Source: Fibrobacter sp. UBA4309 | Lineage (GTDB): Bacteria > Fibrobacterota > Fibrobacteria > Fibrobacterales > Fibrobacteraceae | Assembly (NCBI RefSeq): GCF_002395745.1 | Contig: NZ_DGUN01000011.1 | Span: forward strand, 1,666-14,065 | Length of the DNA stretch: 12,400 nucleotides | Reading direction: 5' to 3' | In this document: positions 6,973 through 12,400 of the stretch, one piece after another | Numbering within the stretch: position 1 is the first letter of the stretch | Layout: each line of letters begins with the position of its first letter | The notes under the pieces: generated by a model | Told to the model about the DNA's origin: nothing | The model's input: the letters and a program-made list of their open reading frames with translations, nothing else | Database searches by the model: none | Position numbers and translations under genes: made by a program

Positions 6973-8115
6973 CTAGGGAGTCGGCAGGTCGCTGAAAATC
7001 CGGATGTAGTCTACGAGCATTTCGTTCGGGAACTGCGAATCGTCTATTTCGAATCCTGGCCAGTTCCCGCCAACGGCGACGTTCAATAACAGGAAAAACG
7101 GCTTGTGGAATGCTTCGGTGCCGCCGGCGTTGTTCTCGATGGAAATTTCGTGGTACTTGAAATCATCTACGTACATGGCGATAAGCTTGTTATCCCATGT
7201 TAGTTTGTATGTGTGGAACTGCGTGATATCGAGTTCCTTCTTTGCTCCATGGAAATCGTTCGTGTTGTTGCCGTAATCGGCTTGGTTGCCTCCAGTTTGC
7301 CAGTGGTTGGTTCCGTAGACGATATTCTCTTTATTCACCGCCTCGATGATGTCGATTTCGCCGCAGGCGGGCCAGGAAACCTGATCGATGTTTTCGCCGA
7401 GCATCCAGAACGCGGGCCAGATTCCCTTGCCTACGGGGAGCGCGATGCGGGCTTCGATCGTGCCGTACGTGAAACTGAACTTGCCCTTGGTTATCATGCG
7501 GGTGGAGGTGTAGCCTGCGCCCTCGTAGCTTTCCTTGTTTGCGCGGATGTGGAGGATGCCGTCCTTGATATAGGCGTTCTCGCTACGTGCGGTGTAGTAT
7601 TGCTTCTCGTTGTTGCCCCAGCCGCTTGCTCCTGTACCGATTTCGAACGTCCACTTTGCGGTGTCGATTGCGTTGAATTCGTCGTTCCAGAGGTAAGGCG
7701 ATTCGCTTGATGAGGAAATGGTTGCGGAACTGCTTTCTGGCAAGATCGTGGAACTGCTTGCGGGCATTTCGCTGCTGGAAGATTCCGGGTCGATCCCGGA
7801 AAGACGTGAAGAACTAGAAGATTTTGGGTCAGGCTCGGAGTGACTCGACGAACTCGTCATGGCGGGCATGGACCCGCCATCTACGCTGCTTGATGAGGAC
7901 GGTGTGCTGGAAGATTCCGGGTCAAGCCCGGAATGACGTGATGCGGACGAGGATATTGTATCATCGGAGTACGGAATCGAAATGTCGATGCTGGAGGAAG
8001 ACGCTGCGGGCGGTTCCTCGGCGGGTGCGGAACTGCTTGAATCGGAGGAGCACGCAAAAAAGGCGGCACTTGCTGCCGTGACGATTACAAGGGACGCTGC
8101 GAACTTTTTGAGCAT
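6973..8115 (-). CDS. GH16 endo-beta-glucanase lipoprotein, laminarinase-like, with a serine-rich linker
   Basis: Predicted surface or periplasmic lipoprotein that cuts beta-1,3- or mixed beta-glucans, 380 aa. Residues 1-21 form a type II signal ending FFA before C22, followed by SSDSSSS typical of exported lipoproteins. Residues about 23-140 are a disordered linker rich in Ser, Asp, Pro and Glu. The catalytic GH16 domain (about 141-376) carries the active site GEIDIIE: nucleophile E253, D255, acid/base E258. The extra residue (EIDIIE rather than the EIDIEF type of lichenases) and WPACGEID favour the laminarinase-like group. Other family features are WNDEFN (143-148), GIWPAFWML (231-239) and a C-terminal MLVDYIRIF. 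Unusually, the linker is built partly from four palindromic DNA elements. The start has no strong Shine-Dalgarno. It is divergent from the xylanase and lies 46 bases upstream of polA. Family assignment is strong; exact substrate is inferred. Confidence 0.93.
   Translation of the reverse strand: MLKKFAASLVIVTAASAAFFACSSDSSSSAPAEEPPAASSSSIDISIPYSDDTISSSASRHSGLDPESSSTPSSSSSVDGGSMPAMTSSSSHSEPDPKSSSSSRLSGIDPESSSSEMPASSSTILPESSSATISSSSESPYLWNDEFNAIDTAKWTFEIGTGASGWGNNEKQYYTARSENAYIKDGILHIRANKESYEGAGYTSTRMITKGKFSFTYGTIEARIALPVGKGIWPAFWMLGENIDQVSWPACGEIDIIEAVNKENIVYGTNHWQTGGNQADYGNNTNDFHGAKKELDITQFHTYKLTWDNKLIAMYVDDFKYHEISIENNAGGTEAFHKPFFLLLNVAVGGNWPGFEIDDSQFPNEMLVDYIRIFSDLPTP
7781..7806 (-). repeat. 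Palindromic element copy in GH16 linker (encodes RLSGIDPESS)
   Basis: Arms TTCCGGG and CCCGGAA surround TCGAT. On the coding strand it encodes RLSGIDPESS (about residues 104-113), in the same frame as the copy at 7913-7938. The sequence closely resembles a repeat usually found between genes. Confidence 0.75.
7820..7844 (-). repeat. Degenerate palindromic element copy in GH16 linker (encodes SHSEPDPKSS)
   Basis: A diverged relative of the neighbouring elements in which pairing between the arms is weakened (TTTTGGG against CTCGGAG). It encodes SHSEPDPKSS (about residues 91-100) in the same frame and starts exactly 13 codons from the 7781 copy. It looks like an older, decayed copy. Confidence 0.6.
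7856..7882 (+). repeat. Palindromic element of a second subtype, inverted, in GH16 linker
   Basis: Perfect arms ATGGCGGG and CCCGCCAT surround CATGGA. It keeps the outline GTCAT...ATCT of the other elements but has GGCGGG arms and lies in the opposite orientation. On the coding strand it gives VDGGSMPAMT (about residues 78-87), the only linker stretch that breaks the Ser/Asp/Pro/Glu pattern. Confidence 0.7.
7913..7938 (-). repeat. Palindromic element copy in GH16 linker (encodes RHSGLDPESS)
   Basis: The best-preserved copy: perfect arms ATTCCGGG and CCCGGAAT around TCAAG. On the coding strand it gives RHSGLDPESS (about residues 60-69). The peptide RHSGLDPES is what this repeat family typically yields when read through in one frame. 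Confidence 0.8.
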
Positions 8116-8121
8116 TCTCTA

Positions 8122-8127
8122 AATATA
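8122..8127 (-). promoter_or_regulatory. Candidate -10 box of the GH16 gene
   Basis: TATATT on the minus strand, in the context GGCTATATTTAGAGA, ends 6 bases before the GH16 ATG. This is the same distance seen at polA. No good -35 is visible at normal spacing, so a promoter here may depend on an activator. Confidence 0.4.
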
Positions 8128-8157
8128 GCCTAAATTCCTGCGTCAGGACCCTGGATG

Positions 8158-8170
8158 TTCCAACTTGGAA
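8158..8170. promoter_or_regulatory. Perfect palindrome in the divergent GH16/xylanase control region, candidate operator
   Basis: TTCCAA-C-TTGGAA is a perfect 13-base palindrome with 6-bp arms. A smaller inverted repeat, TCCTG-CGT-CAGGA, lies at 8136-8148. Both are in the 126-base gap between two divergent polysaccharide-hydrolase genes. The 13-mer lies just upstream of where a GH16 -35 would be and about 45 bases before the likely xylanase -10, a position that suits a shared activator or repressor. No regulator is identified. Confidence 0.4.
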
Positions 8171-8214
8171 TAACGGGCGCGGTGGATGCTCCCTGCGAAA
8201 ACGTGTTTTTGTAG

Positions 8215-8236
8215 TAGATTTCTTGAAAAAAGGATG
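8215..8236 (+). promoter_or_regulatory. Xylanase -10-like box and Shine-Dalgarno site
   Basis: TAGATT (8215-8220) is a possible -10. AAGGA (about 8230-8234) lies 7 bases before the ATG at 8242 and is a good ribosome-binding site, supporting this start. The presence of a Shine-Dalgarno contrasts with the polA and transferase starts. Confidence 0.45.
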
Positions 8237-8241
8237 TTTGT

Positions 8242-9249
8242 ATGAAAGCTATTCTCAAGTTTGGCCTGGTTGCCATGTGCGCCCTGGCTGCAAATGCGTT
8301 TGCGCAGGATTTCTGCAACACTGCCGCCCATAGCGGTTCCAAGGTGGAGGTCTCCACGAACAATGTGGGTTCGTTCAGCAACGGTATCGGATATGAACTC
8401 TGGAACGAAGGCGGCAACGGTGGTTCCGCAACGTTCTACGACGATGGTTCTTTCAACTGCCAGATGACCGGCGCCAAGGACTACCTTTGCCGCGCGGGGC
8501 TTTCTTTCAATAGCGACAAGACCCATGCCGAACTTGGCCACATGAAGGCGGATTTCAAACTGGTCAAGAGCGGTCTTTCTGAAATTGACTATTCCTATAT
8601 CGGTATTTATGGCTGGACTCGCGAGCCCCTGGTGGAATGGTACATTGTGGATAACACCGGTAGCCAGTATATGCCGGGCGACTGGGTGGCGCAAGGTTCT
8701 TCTGCAAAGAAGCATGGTACATTTGAAATCGATGGTGCCCAGTATACGGTTTACGAAGGAGACCGCACCTCTTATTCCATCGATGGCGATAACAAGTACT
8801 TCAAGCAGTATTTCAGCGTTCGTAAAACACCGCGCGATTGCGGTACCATCGACATTACGGCTCACTTCAAGAAGTGGGAAGAACTCGGCTTGAAGATGGG
8901 CAAGATGCACGAGGCCAAGATTCTTGGCGAAGCCGGAAGCACCAAAGGGCCGAATGCCAGGGGCGAGTATGACTTCCCCTATGCGAAGGTCTATATCGAG
9001 AGCGATACGCCGTCGAGTTCTTCTGTTGCTCCTGAGGTCAGCAGTTCGTCGACCACGGCTATCCAGGGACCTCGTCCTATGACAACTGGCCGCGGCATGT
9101 CGCTCGTGTTTGACGCTCAGGGCAAATTCCTCACTTCCTTCGAGACGGAAAACGATACGGACTTGACCTATGCAATCAAGGCCAGGTTCCATTCCGGCAT
9201 CTTCCTGGTGAAGCAGGGCGGGACGGTCCGCAGCATCACCGTAAAATAA
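8242..9249 (+). CDS. Secreted GH11 endo-1,4-beta-xylanase with T9SS-like C-terminal tail
   Basis: Predicted extracellular xylanase that cuts beta-1,4-xylan internally, 335 aa. Signal peptide 1-21 (cleavage after AFA). The GH11 jelly-roll (about 25-255) shows GYELWNEGG near the N-terminus, nucleophile E132 in EPLVEWY, the thumb as YSIDG (178-182; usual PSIxG), FKQYFSVR (187-194) and acid/base E230 in ILGEAGS. A polyserine linker follows (258-270). The C-terminal 50 residues (about 285-335: SLVFDAQGKFL ... SGIFLVKQGGTVRSITVK) are not part of GH11 and resemble the short beta-sandwich sorting domain of type IX secretion cargo, with the typical 'G-I-F-L-V-K ... K' ending; this is inference. The gene is divergent from the GH16 lipoprotein and ends 4 bases from the converging deacylase gene. 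The catalytic assignment is strong. Confidence 0.93.
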   Translation: MKAILKFGLVAMCALAANAFAQDFCNTAAHSGSKVEVSTNNVGSFSNGIGYELWNEGGNGGSATFYDDGSFNCQMTGAKDYLCRAGLSFNSDKTHAELGHMKADFKLVKSGLSEIDYSYIGIYGWTREPLVEWYIVDNTGSQYMPGDWVAQGSSAKKHGTFEIDGAQYTVYEGDRTSYSIDGDNKYFKQYFSVRKTPRDCGTIDITAHFKKWEELGLKMGKMHEAKILGEAGSTKGPNARGEYDFPYAKVYIESDTPSSSSVAPEVSSSSTTAIQGPRPMTTGRGMSLVFDAQGKFLTSFETENDTDLTYAIKARFHSGIFLVKQGGTVRSITVK

Positions 9250-9253
9250 GTAG

Positions 9254-9754
9254 TTAATCCTGCGGGGCTTCGGGCGGGACTCTTGCAATCACGCCCACGG
9301 TCGCACGCGTCGCCTTGACGAGGTCGGCGGGTGCGATTTTTAGCTGTAAGCCGCGTTCGCCTGCGCTTACATAGATGAACGGGAACTGCAATGCAGTCTC
9401 GTGAATGAAAATCGGGAAGTTCTTCTTGAGCCCGAGCGGGCTGCAACCGCCACGGATGTAGCCGGTGAGCGGGGTCAGGTCCTTGAGCGGGACGGTATCG
9501 ATTTTCTTGTTGCCGCTCACCTTCGCGGCCCCTTTCAAATCCACTTCGAGATTCCCGGGCACGACGCATACGAGATATCCGATTTTGTCTCCGTGTACGA
9601 GGATAGTCTTGAAAACCTGGTTGATGTCTTCGCCCAGGCTGTCGGCCACGTGTTGTGCGCCCAGGTCATTTTCGTCGACCTTGTAGGGAATCAGTTCGTA
9701 TGCAATCTTTTGCCGGTCGAGAATCCGCGCGGCGTTTGTCTTCTTGATATCCAT
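9254..9754 (-). CDS. ybaK: Cys-tRNA(Pro) deacylase, YbaK/EbsC family
   Basis: Trans-acting editing enzyme that hydrolyses cysteine mischarged onto tRNA(Pro) by prolyl-tRNA synthetase, in the cytoplasm. 166 aa, normal length. Seen: NAARILDRQKIAYELIPY near the N-terminus, the conserved lysine K49 in QVFKTILV, VVPGNLEVDLKGAAK (64-78), and the diagnostic KDLTPLTGYIRGGCSPLGLKK (91-111), whose GYIRGGCSP is the YbaK signature. This separates it from ProX and from the INS domain of ProRS. The start codon has only a weak AGAGA upstream. The gene stands alone on the minus strand, tail-to-tail with the xylanase. A palindromic repeat lies just upstream of its start. Confidence 0.94.
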   Translation of the reverse strand: MDIKKTNAARILDRQKIAYELIPYKVDENDLGAQHVADSLGEDINQVFKTILVHGDKIGYLVCVVPGNLEVDLKGAAKVSGNKKIDTVPLKDLTPLTGYIRGGCSPLGLKKNFPIFIHETALQFPFIYVSAGERGLQLKIAPADLVKATRATVGVIARVPPEAPQD

Positions 9755-9775
9755 GTTCTCTGCTATTTTTATGAT

Positions 9776-9801
9776 GTCGTCCCTGCGAAGGCGGGGATCC
9801 C
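9776..9801. repeat. Palindromic repeat ('CCCTGCGAAGGCGGGG' type) between deacylase and transferase genes
   Basis: CCCTGC-GAAG-GCGGGG forms a 6-bp stem with one G-T pair and a GAAG loop; the outline is GTCGTCCC ... GGGATCCC. It belongs to a well-known class of dispersed intergenic repeat (recognised from memory by read-throughs such as VPAKAGIP). It is distinct from the thrS-side repeat and from those in the GH16 linker. Confidence 0.6.
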
Positions 9802-9849
9802 TAATACGTCATTAAATATAAAACATCGTCGCTTTTTATGCAACACGTC

Positions 9850-9863
9850 ATTTTTCTATATTC
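9850..9863 (+). promoter_or_regulatory. Candidate -10 region of the transferase gene (ATTTTTCTATATTC)
   Basis: TATATT (9857-9862) ends 7 bases before the ATG at 9870, in the same 14-base context as at polA. No Shine-Dalgarno is seen between it and the start. The upstream stretch contains the octamer ACGTCATT twice (9806-9813 and 9845-9852); its meaning is unknown. Confidence 0.5.
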
Positions 9864-9869
9864 CCCAGC

Positions 9870-10550
9870 ATGAACACGCGTGTGTATATTGCGGACATCA
9901 CGGCTCTCGACGATGCGGCGCTCTTTGAACGCCTTCTCGGGACGGTTCCCGCGTATCGCCGCGAAAAGGCTCTGCGTTTCAAGTTCCCGAAGGGACAAAA
10001 GCAGTCGCTAGGTGTAGGGCTCCTGCTTCGCCGTGCATGCGAAGATTTCGGAATTCCCGGTGCCGACGAGAATGTCTTGTGTGGCGAAAACGGCAAGCCC
10101 GCCTTTCGCGATGTGCCGGAGGTGCACTTCAATCTTTCGCACTCAAAGGAACGCGTGATGTGCGTGGTCTCTGAATTCGAGACGGGTTGCGACGTGGAAC
10201 ATGTACGTGAAGGCCGTTCCAAACTTGCCGAACGGTTCTTCATGGAAAACGAGACGCGGTGGATACGCTCTTTTGCGGAACTCCGTGCGCAGGACGACGC
10301 CTTTTATCGCCTGTGGACGCTCAAGGAATGCTACATGAAGGTCACGGGACGCGGACTCTCGCTTACGCCCGACAAGTTTTCGCTCGCGCTTTCGCCGGAC
10401 GGGATTTCGCTCTGGCACGATGGCCCGAGACCGGAATATACGTTCCGGGAACTGGATTTAGAAGACGGTTACCGCTATGCGTATTGCCTGAAGGGCGCGC
10501 CGGCAAATCACGGCATCGACTTGGGGCAACTTTCCCTGGGTGCGCTGTGA
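9870..10550 (+). CDS. 4'-phosphopantetheinyl transferase, Sfp type
   Basis: Transfers the phosphopantetheine arm of coenzyme A to a serine of carrier proteins (ACP, or PKS/NRPS carriers), turning them to holo form. 226 aa, the Sfp/Gsp two-domain length rather than the roughly 120 aa AcpS type. Family motifs in order: GENGKPAF (72-79), FNLSHS (87-92), GCDVEHVR (106-113) with the Mg-binding D108 and E110, and FYRLWTLKECYMKVTGRGL (145-163) with W149, K152, E153 and K157. All key residues are present, so it should be active. The start has no Shine-Dalgarno and a -10-like box only 7 bases upstream. The last 4 bases overlap the GTG of the oxidoreductase gene (GTGA), suggesting coupled translation. 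No carrier protein, PKS or NRPS gene is in the window, so the target is unknown; it may also serve the fatty-acid ACP. Confidence 0.93.
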   Translation: MNTRVYIADITALDDAALFERLLGTVPAYRREKALRFKFPKGQKQSLGVGLLLRRACEDFGIPGADENVLCGENGKPAFRDVPEVHFNLSHSKERVMCVVSEFETGCDVEHVREGRSKLAERFFMENETRWIRSFAELRAQDDAFYRLWTLKECYMKVTGRGLSLTPDKFSLALSPDGISLWHDGPRPEYTFRELDLEDGYRYAYCLKGAPANHGIDLGQLSLGAL

Positions 10551-11458
10551 AGAATTGCAAGGCAATCCTCGTCGGGAACGGAACCATGGGCGCTCGCCAC
10601 AAGGCGCGCTATGAAGCCTGTGGGGTGAACTTTATTGCCGTCGCGGACAATGCCGGCGAATTTGACCGCATCGTGAACGGTGTCGCGCTTTCTGATGTCG
10701 ACTTCGCGGTTATCGCGTCGCCTGCGACGACGCATTACGATTACGCGAAGTATTTCCTGGAACATCGCATCCCCGTGTTTATCGAGAAACCTCTCGCATT
10801 GAACGGGGCAGATGCGCAGGAACTGGTGGACTTGTCCGTAAAGAACGCAACGACGCTGTTTGTCGCGCAGTCGGAATGCTATAACCCGATTTTCCTCAAT
10901 TTCCGCAAGCATTTTTTTGCGGAACTGCGTGCGCTGTGTGGAGCCTGTGAAAAAAAGGAAAGGCCGTTCGACGTTCATCTGGAATTCAGGCGCGAACACA
11001 GGTATTCCGAACGGTGCCGCGACGTGAACGTCTCGCTCGACTTGCTCGTTCACGACCTGAGCCTGTTCTTTACTTTGTTCAAGTACGGAGATGTCGACGT
11101 CGTGAATTTTGAGCCAGTCGGTGTTGCCGGTAAGGAATGCTACGATGCCGCGATATTGCGCCTGGTGGTCGCCCGCGGCCCTTACAGGGGCGTCTCTGCC
11201 GACTTCTTCGTGAACCGCGATAGCGATCGCGACGTGCGGACAATCTCTGTCGATTTTGGGCGGTCTGCCGAAAAGCCGCATTCGGATTATACCGTGAGCC
11301 TCGCGCGTTATACGGCCGATGGGGAAATTGCCCACATTCCCGATTCGCTCGACAACGAACACCGTTTTTTCGTGAAGATTCTTGCCGGGGCATGTGCCGA
11401 CCTCTCGCGTCGAGCCGCCCAGAACGCCGCTGACTGCGTGAAGGTCGCCGGGGAATAA
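10547..11458 (+). CDS. Gfo/Idh/MocA-family NAD(P)-dependent oxidoreductase, GTG start
   Basis: Predicted dehydrogenase, probably of a sugar, inositol or amino-sugar type substrate. 303 aa from a GTG that overlaps the transferase stop codon. The frame is open further upstream to an ATG at 10259, but that stretch overlaps the transferase and has no family likeness. The real protein begins directly before the Rossmann strand CKAILVGNGTMGARH, with the GxGxxG loop at residues 10-15; the next ATG lies inside this loop and is too late. Other family features: ASPATTHYDYA (57-67), the EKPLAL motif (E80, K81, P82) that contacts cofactor and substrate, and D165/H169 in LDLLVHDLS, matching the usual catalytic D-x3-H. 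The C-terminal domain (about 110-303) is somewhat short. Probably cotranslated with the transferase; the pathway is not evident. Confidence 0.88.
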   Translation: MKNCKAILVGNGTMGARHKARYEACGVNFIAVADNAGEFDRIVNGVALSDVDFAVIASPATTHYDYAKYFLEHRIPVFIEKPLALNGADAQELVDLSVKNATTLFVAQSECYNPIFLNFRKHFFAELRALCGACEKKERPFDVHLEFRREHRYSERCRDVNVSLDLLVHDLSLFFTLFKYGDVDVVNFEPVGVAGKECYDAAILRLVVARGPYRGVSADFFVNRDSDRDVRTISVDFGRSAEKPHSDYTVSLARYTADGEIAHIPDSLDNEHRFFVKILAGACADLSRRAAQNAADCVKVAGE

Positions 11459-11476
11459 AAAGCTCGTTTCGTCCCG

Positions 11477-11510
11477 ATGTTCTCAAATTATTTTAAATTT
11501 TTGAGAACAT
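11477..11510. terminator. 11-bp inverted repeat: possible terminator of the oxidoreductase unit and/or operator
   Basis: Perfect arms ATGTTCTCAAA (11477-11487) and TTTGAGAACAT (11500-11510) flank a 12-base AT-rich loop, followed by a short T-run (11510-11514), 18 bases after the oxidoreductase stop. It has a terminator shape, but the stem is AT-rich and the same arm sequence recurs near the pectate lyase promoter, so it may also be a regulator-binding site. Confidence 0.55.
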
Positions 11511-11568
11511 TTTTGACGCGAAAAAGTCGTGTATATTGAATTTTTACAAGAATTTTAGTTAAAACTTG

Positions 11569-11597
11569 TTGACTTTTGCTGAAAATTAGAGTAAATT
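11569..11597 (+). promoter_or_regulatory. Pectate lyase promoter, sigma-70-like
   Basis: TTGACT (11569-11574), a 17-base spacer, and TAAATT (11592-11597). Transcription would begin near 11604, leaving a leader of about 40 bases with AAGGGA (11630-11635) 8 bases before the ATG. A second possible promoter, TTGACG (11513) with TATATT (11532-11537), has a short 13-base spacer and is less likely. Confidence 0.6.
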
Positions 11598-11618
11598 TTG
11601 AGAAGAAATTTGAGAACA
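11597..11618 (+). promoter_or_regulatory. Tandem TTTGAGAACA half-sites at the pectate lyase start region
   Basis: TTTGAGAAGA (11597-11606, one mismatch) and TTTGAGAACA (11609-11618) lie 12 bases apart, directly over the expected transcription start. They copy the arms of the inverted repeat at 11477-11510. This suggests a protein that binds several sites and represses, or loops, the promoter. No regulator gene is in the window. Confidence 0.45.
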
Positions 11619-11643
11619 ATCAAGTTTCGAAGGGATGTTGATT

Positions 11644-12400
11644 ATGAAGAAAACTCTAATTTTCGGCGCGACGCTCGTTAGCTGCGCCATGGCAGTCACC
11701 TCGCCGGATTTCCCGATGACGGGATTCGCAACACAGAATGGCGGTACCACGGGTGGCAAGGGTAAGTCCGAGGTCACGGTGGACAACGTGACTGATCTTA
11801 AGGCTTATGCCAAGGCGGGCAACAAGATTATCTATGTGAAGCCCGGAACCTACATGGGACCGATCGAAGTGGGCAGCAACGTTACCATTTACGGCTATCA
11901 GGGAGCTATTATCGCCCAGCCTACGACAGGTAGCGCCATGAAGTTGAGCGGATCTACTAATGTCATTATCCGCAACCTGAAATTCAAGGGCGTCGGCGCG
12001 CACGACGACGATGACGAGGATTGCCTGCAGGTGAATCACGAGTCGAAGAACGTGTGGATCGACCATGTGGATGTTTACGACGGTCACGACGGCAACCTGG
12101 ACATCACCAACGCCTCGGACTACGTGACGATTTCGTGGACCAAGTTCAGCTATACCTCGGCATCGAGCGGCCACCAGTTCAGCAACCTGATTGGCAACAG
12201 CAAGACAAAGACGAGCGACCGCGGACACCTGAATGTGACGATTCACCATACGTGGTGGGCGGACGGCGTGGTGGAACGCATGCCGCGCGTGCGCTTTGGC
12301 AAGGTGCATGTGGCGAACAACCTCTTCGACAGCAAGAATGCGAGCTACTGCGTGCGTGCAGCCATCGAGGCGGATATCCGCATCGAAAGGAACGTGTTCA
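11644..12400 (+). CDS. Secreted pectate lyase, PL1 family (3' end outside window)
   Basis: Predicted extracellular lyase that splits polygalacturonate by calcium-dependent beta-elimination; 252 codons are in the window with no stop. Residues 1-17 form a signal peptide (KK, hydrophobic core, SCAMA). The parallel beta-helix shows PL1 features: VWIDHVDVYDGHDGNLDI (137-154), SDYVTISWTKF (158-168), HHTWWADGVVERMPRVRFG (201-219) and ANNLF. In RMPRVR, R212 corresponds to the catalytic arginine of PelC (R218) and R217 to its partner; D149 and D153 match its calcium-binding acids. An acidic patch DDDDED (121-126) precedes the usual calcium Asp position and is richer than normal. The ATG has a good ribosome site (AAGGGA) and a clear promoter with repeated half-sites. 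Any linker, binding module or sorting tail lies outside the window. Confidence 0.93.
   Translation, partial: MKKTLIFGATLVSCAMAVTSPDFPMTGFATQNGGTTGGKGKSEVTVDNVTDLKAYAKAGNKIIYVKPGTYMGPIEVGSNVTIYGYQGAIIAQPTTGSAMKLSGSTNVIIRNLKFKGVGAHDDDDEDCLQVNHESKNVWIDHVDVYDGHDGNLDITNASDYVTISWTKFSYTSASSGHQFSNLIGNSKTKTSDRGHLNVTIHHTWWADGVVERMPRVRFGKVHVANNLFDSKNASYCVRAAIEADIRIERNVF

Noticed and set aside
8143..9288. Minus-strand open frame of 381 codons opposite the xylanase
   Set aside because: It overlaps the whole GH11 gene, which has signal peptide, catalytic residues and ribosome site. The antisense product matches nothing and would also run into the deacylase gene end.
9771..9815. Tiny plus-strand frame ATG ATG TCG TCC ... 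(14 codons) before the transferase
   Set aside because: It consists almost wholly of the palindromic repeat at 9776-9801 and has no ribosome site.
10259..10546. Upstream ATG extension of the oxidoreductase (399 aa version)
   Set aside because: The extra 96 residues overlap the transferase in another frame and have no family likeness. The Rossmann fold starts right after the GTG at 10547, whose GTGA overlap is a classical start.
11477..11510. CRISPR-like or phage attachment reading of the repeated TTTGAGAACA sequences
   Set aside because: Repeats are too short and irregularly spaced for a CRISPR array, and no integrase or tRNA is nearby; a regulatory reading fits better.
11656..12309. Minus-strand open frame opposite the pectate lyase
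   Set aside because: Antisense shadow of a gene with clear PL1 motifs; no promoter, ribosome site or recognisable domain.

Overview
The window (about 12.4 kb, moderately GC-rich, C/G preferred at third codon positions) looks like a chromosomal segment from Fibrobacter or a close relative. The evidence is indirect: three secreted plant cell-wall hydrolases close together (GH16 beta-glucanase, GH11 xylanase, PL1 pectate lyase), polyserine linkers, a 'CSSDSSSS' lipoprotein N-terminus, and a C-terminus resembling a type IX secretion sorting tail. No rRNA, tRNA, CRISPR array, transposase or phage gene is visible, and no gap exceeds 300 bases.

Layout. Positions 1-909 (+) hold the 3' half of thrS, followed by a dispersed palindromic repeat and a terminator that can work in both directions. 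On the minus strand, read from high to low coordinates, come a GH16 lipoprotein (8115-6973), polA (6926-4086), uvrB (4082-1881, 3 bases after polA) and a class A acid phosphatase (1826-1035). A 126-base divergent control region (8116-8241) separates the GH16 gene from a GH11 xylanase (8242-9249, +). The xylanase ends tail-to-tail with a YbaK-type Cys-tRNA(Pro) deacylase (9754-9254, -). On the plus strand again, a Sfp-type phosphopantetheinyl transferase (9870-10550) overlaps by 4 bases a Gfo/Idh/MocA-type oxidoreductase (10547-11458, GTG start). A 185-base AT-rich control region then leads to a PL1 pectate lyase (11644 to the window end, incomplete).

How the genes may work together. PolA and UvrB act in the same excision-repair process and appear to be one transcription unit. 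The GH16, GH11 and PL1 enzymes each attack a different wall polymer (beta-1,3-glucan, xylan, pectin). Each has a candidate control site of its own upstream: a 13-bp palindrome between GH16 and GH11, and repeated TTTGAGAACA half-sites at the pectate lyase. The transferase and oxidoreductase are probably translationally coupled, but the carrier protein or pathway they serve is not in the window.

The least ordinary signals are small-scale. Four palindromic elements are embedded in the coding sequence of the GH16 serine-rich linker. A four-copy heptamer repeat lies inside uvrB just before its UVR domain. A shared ATTTTTCTAYATTC motif sits so close to the start codons of polA and the transferase that leaderless transcripts are plausible. 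I did not find a clear multi-gene system that looks new.
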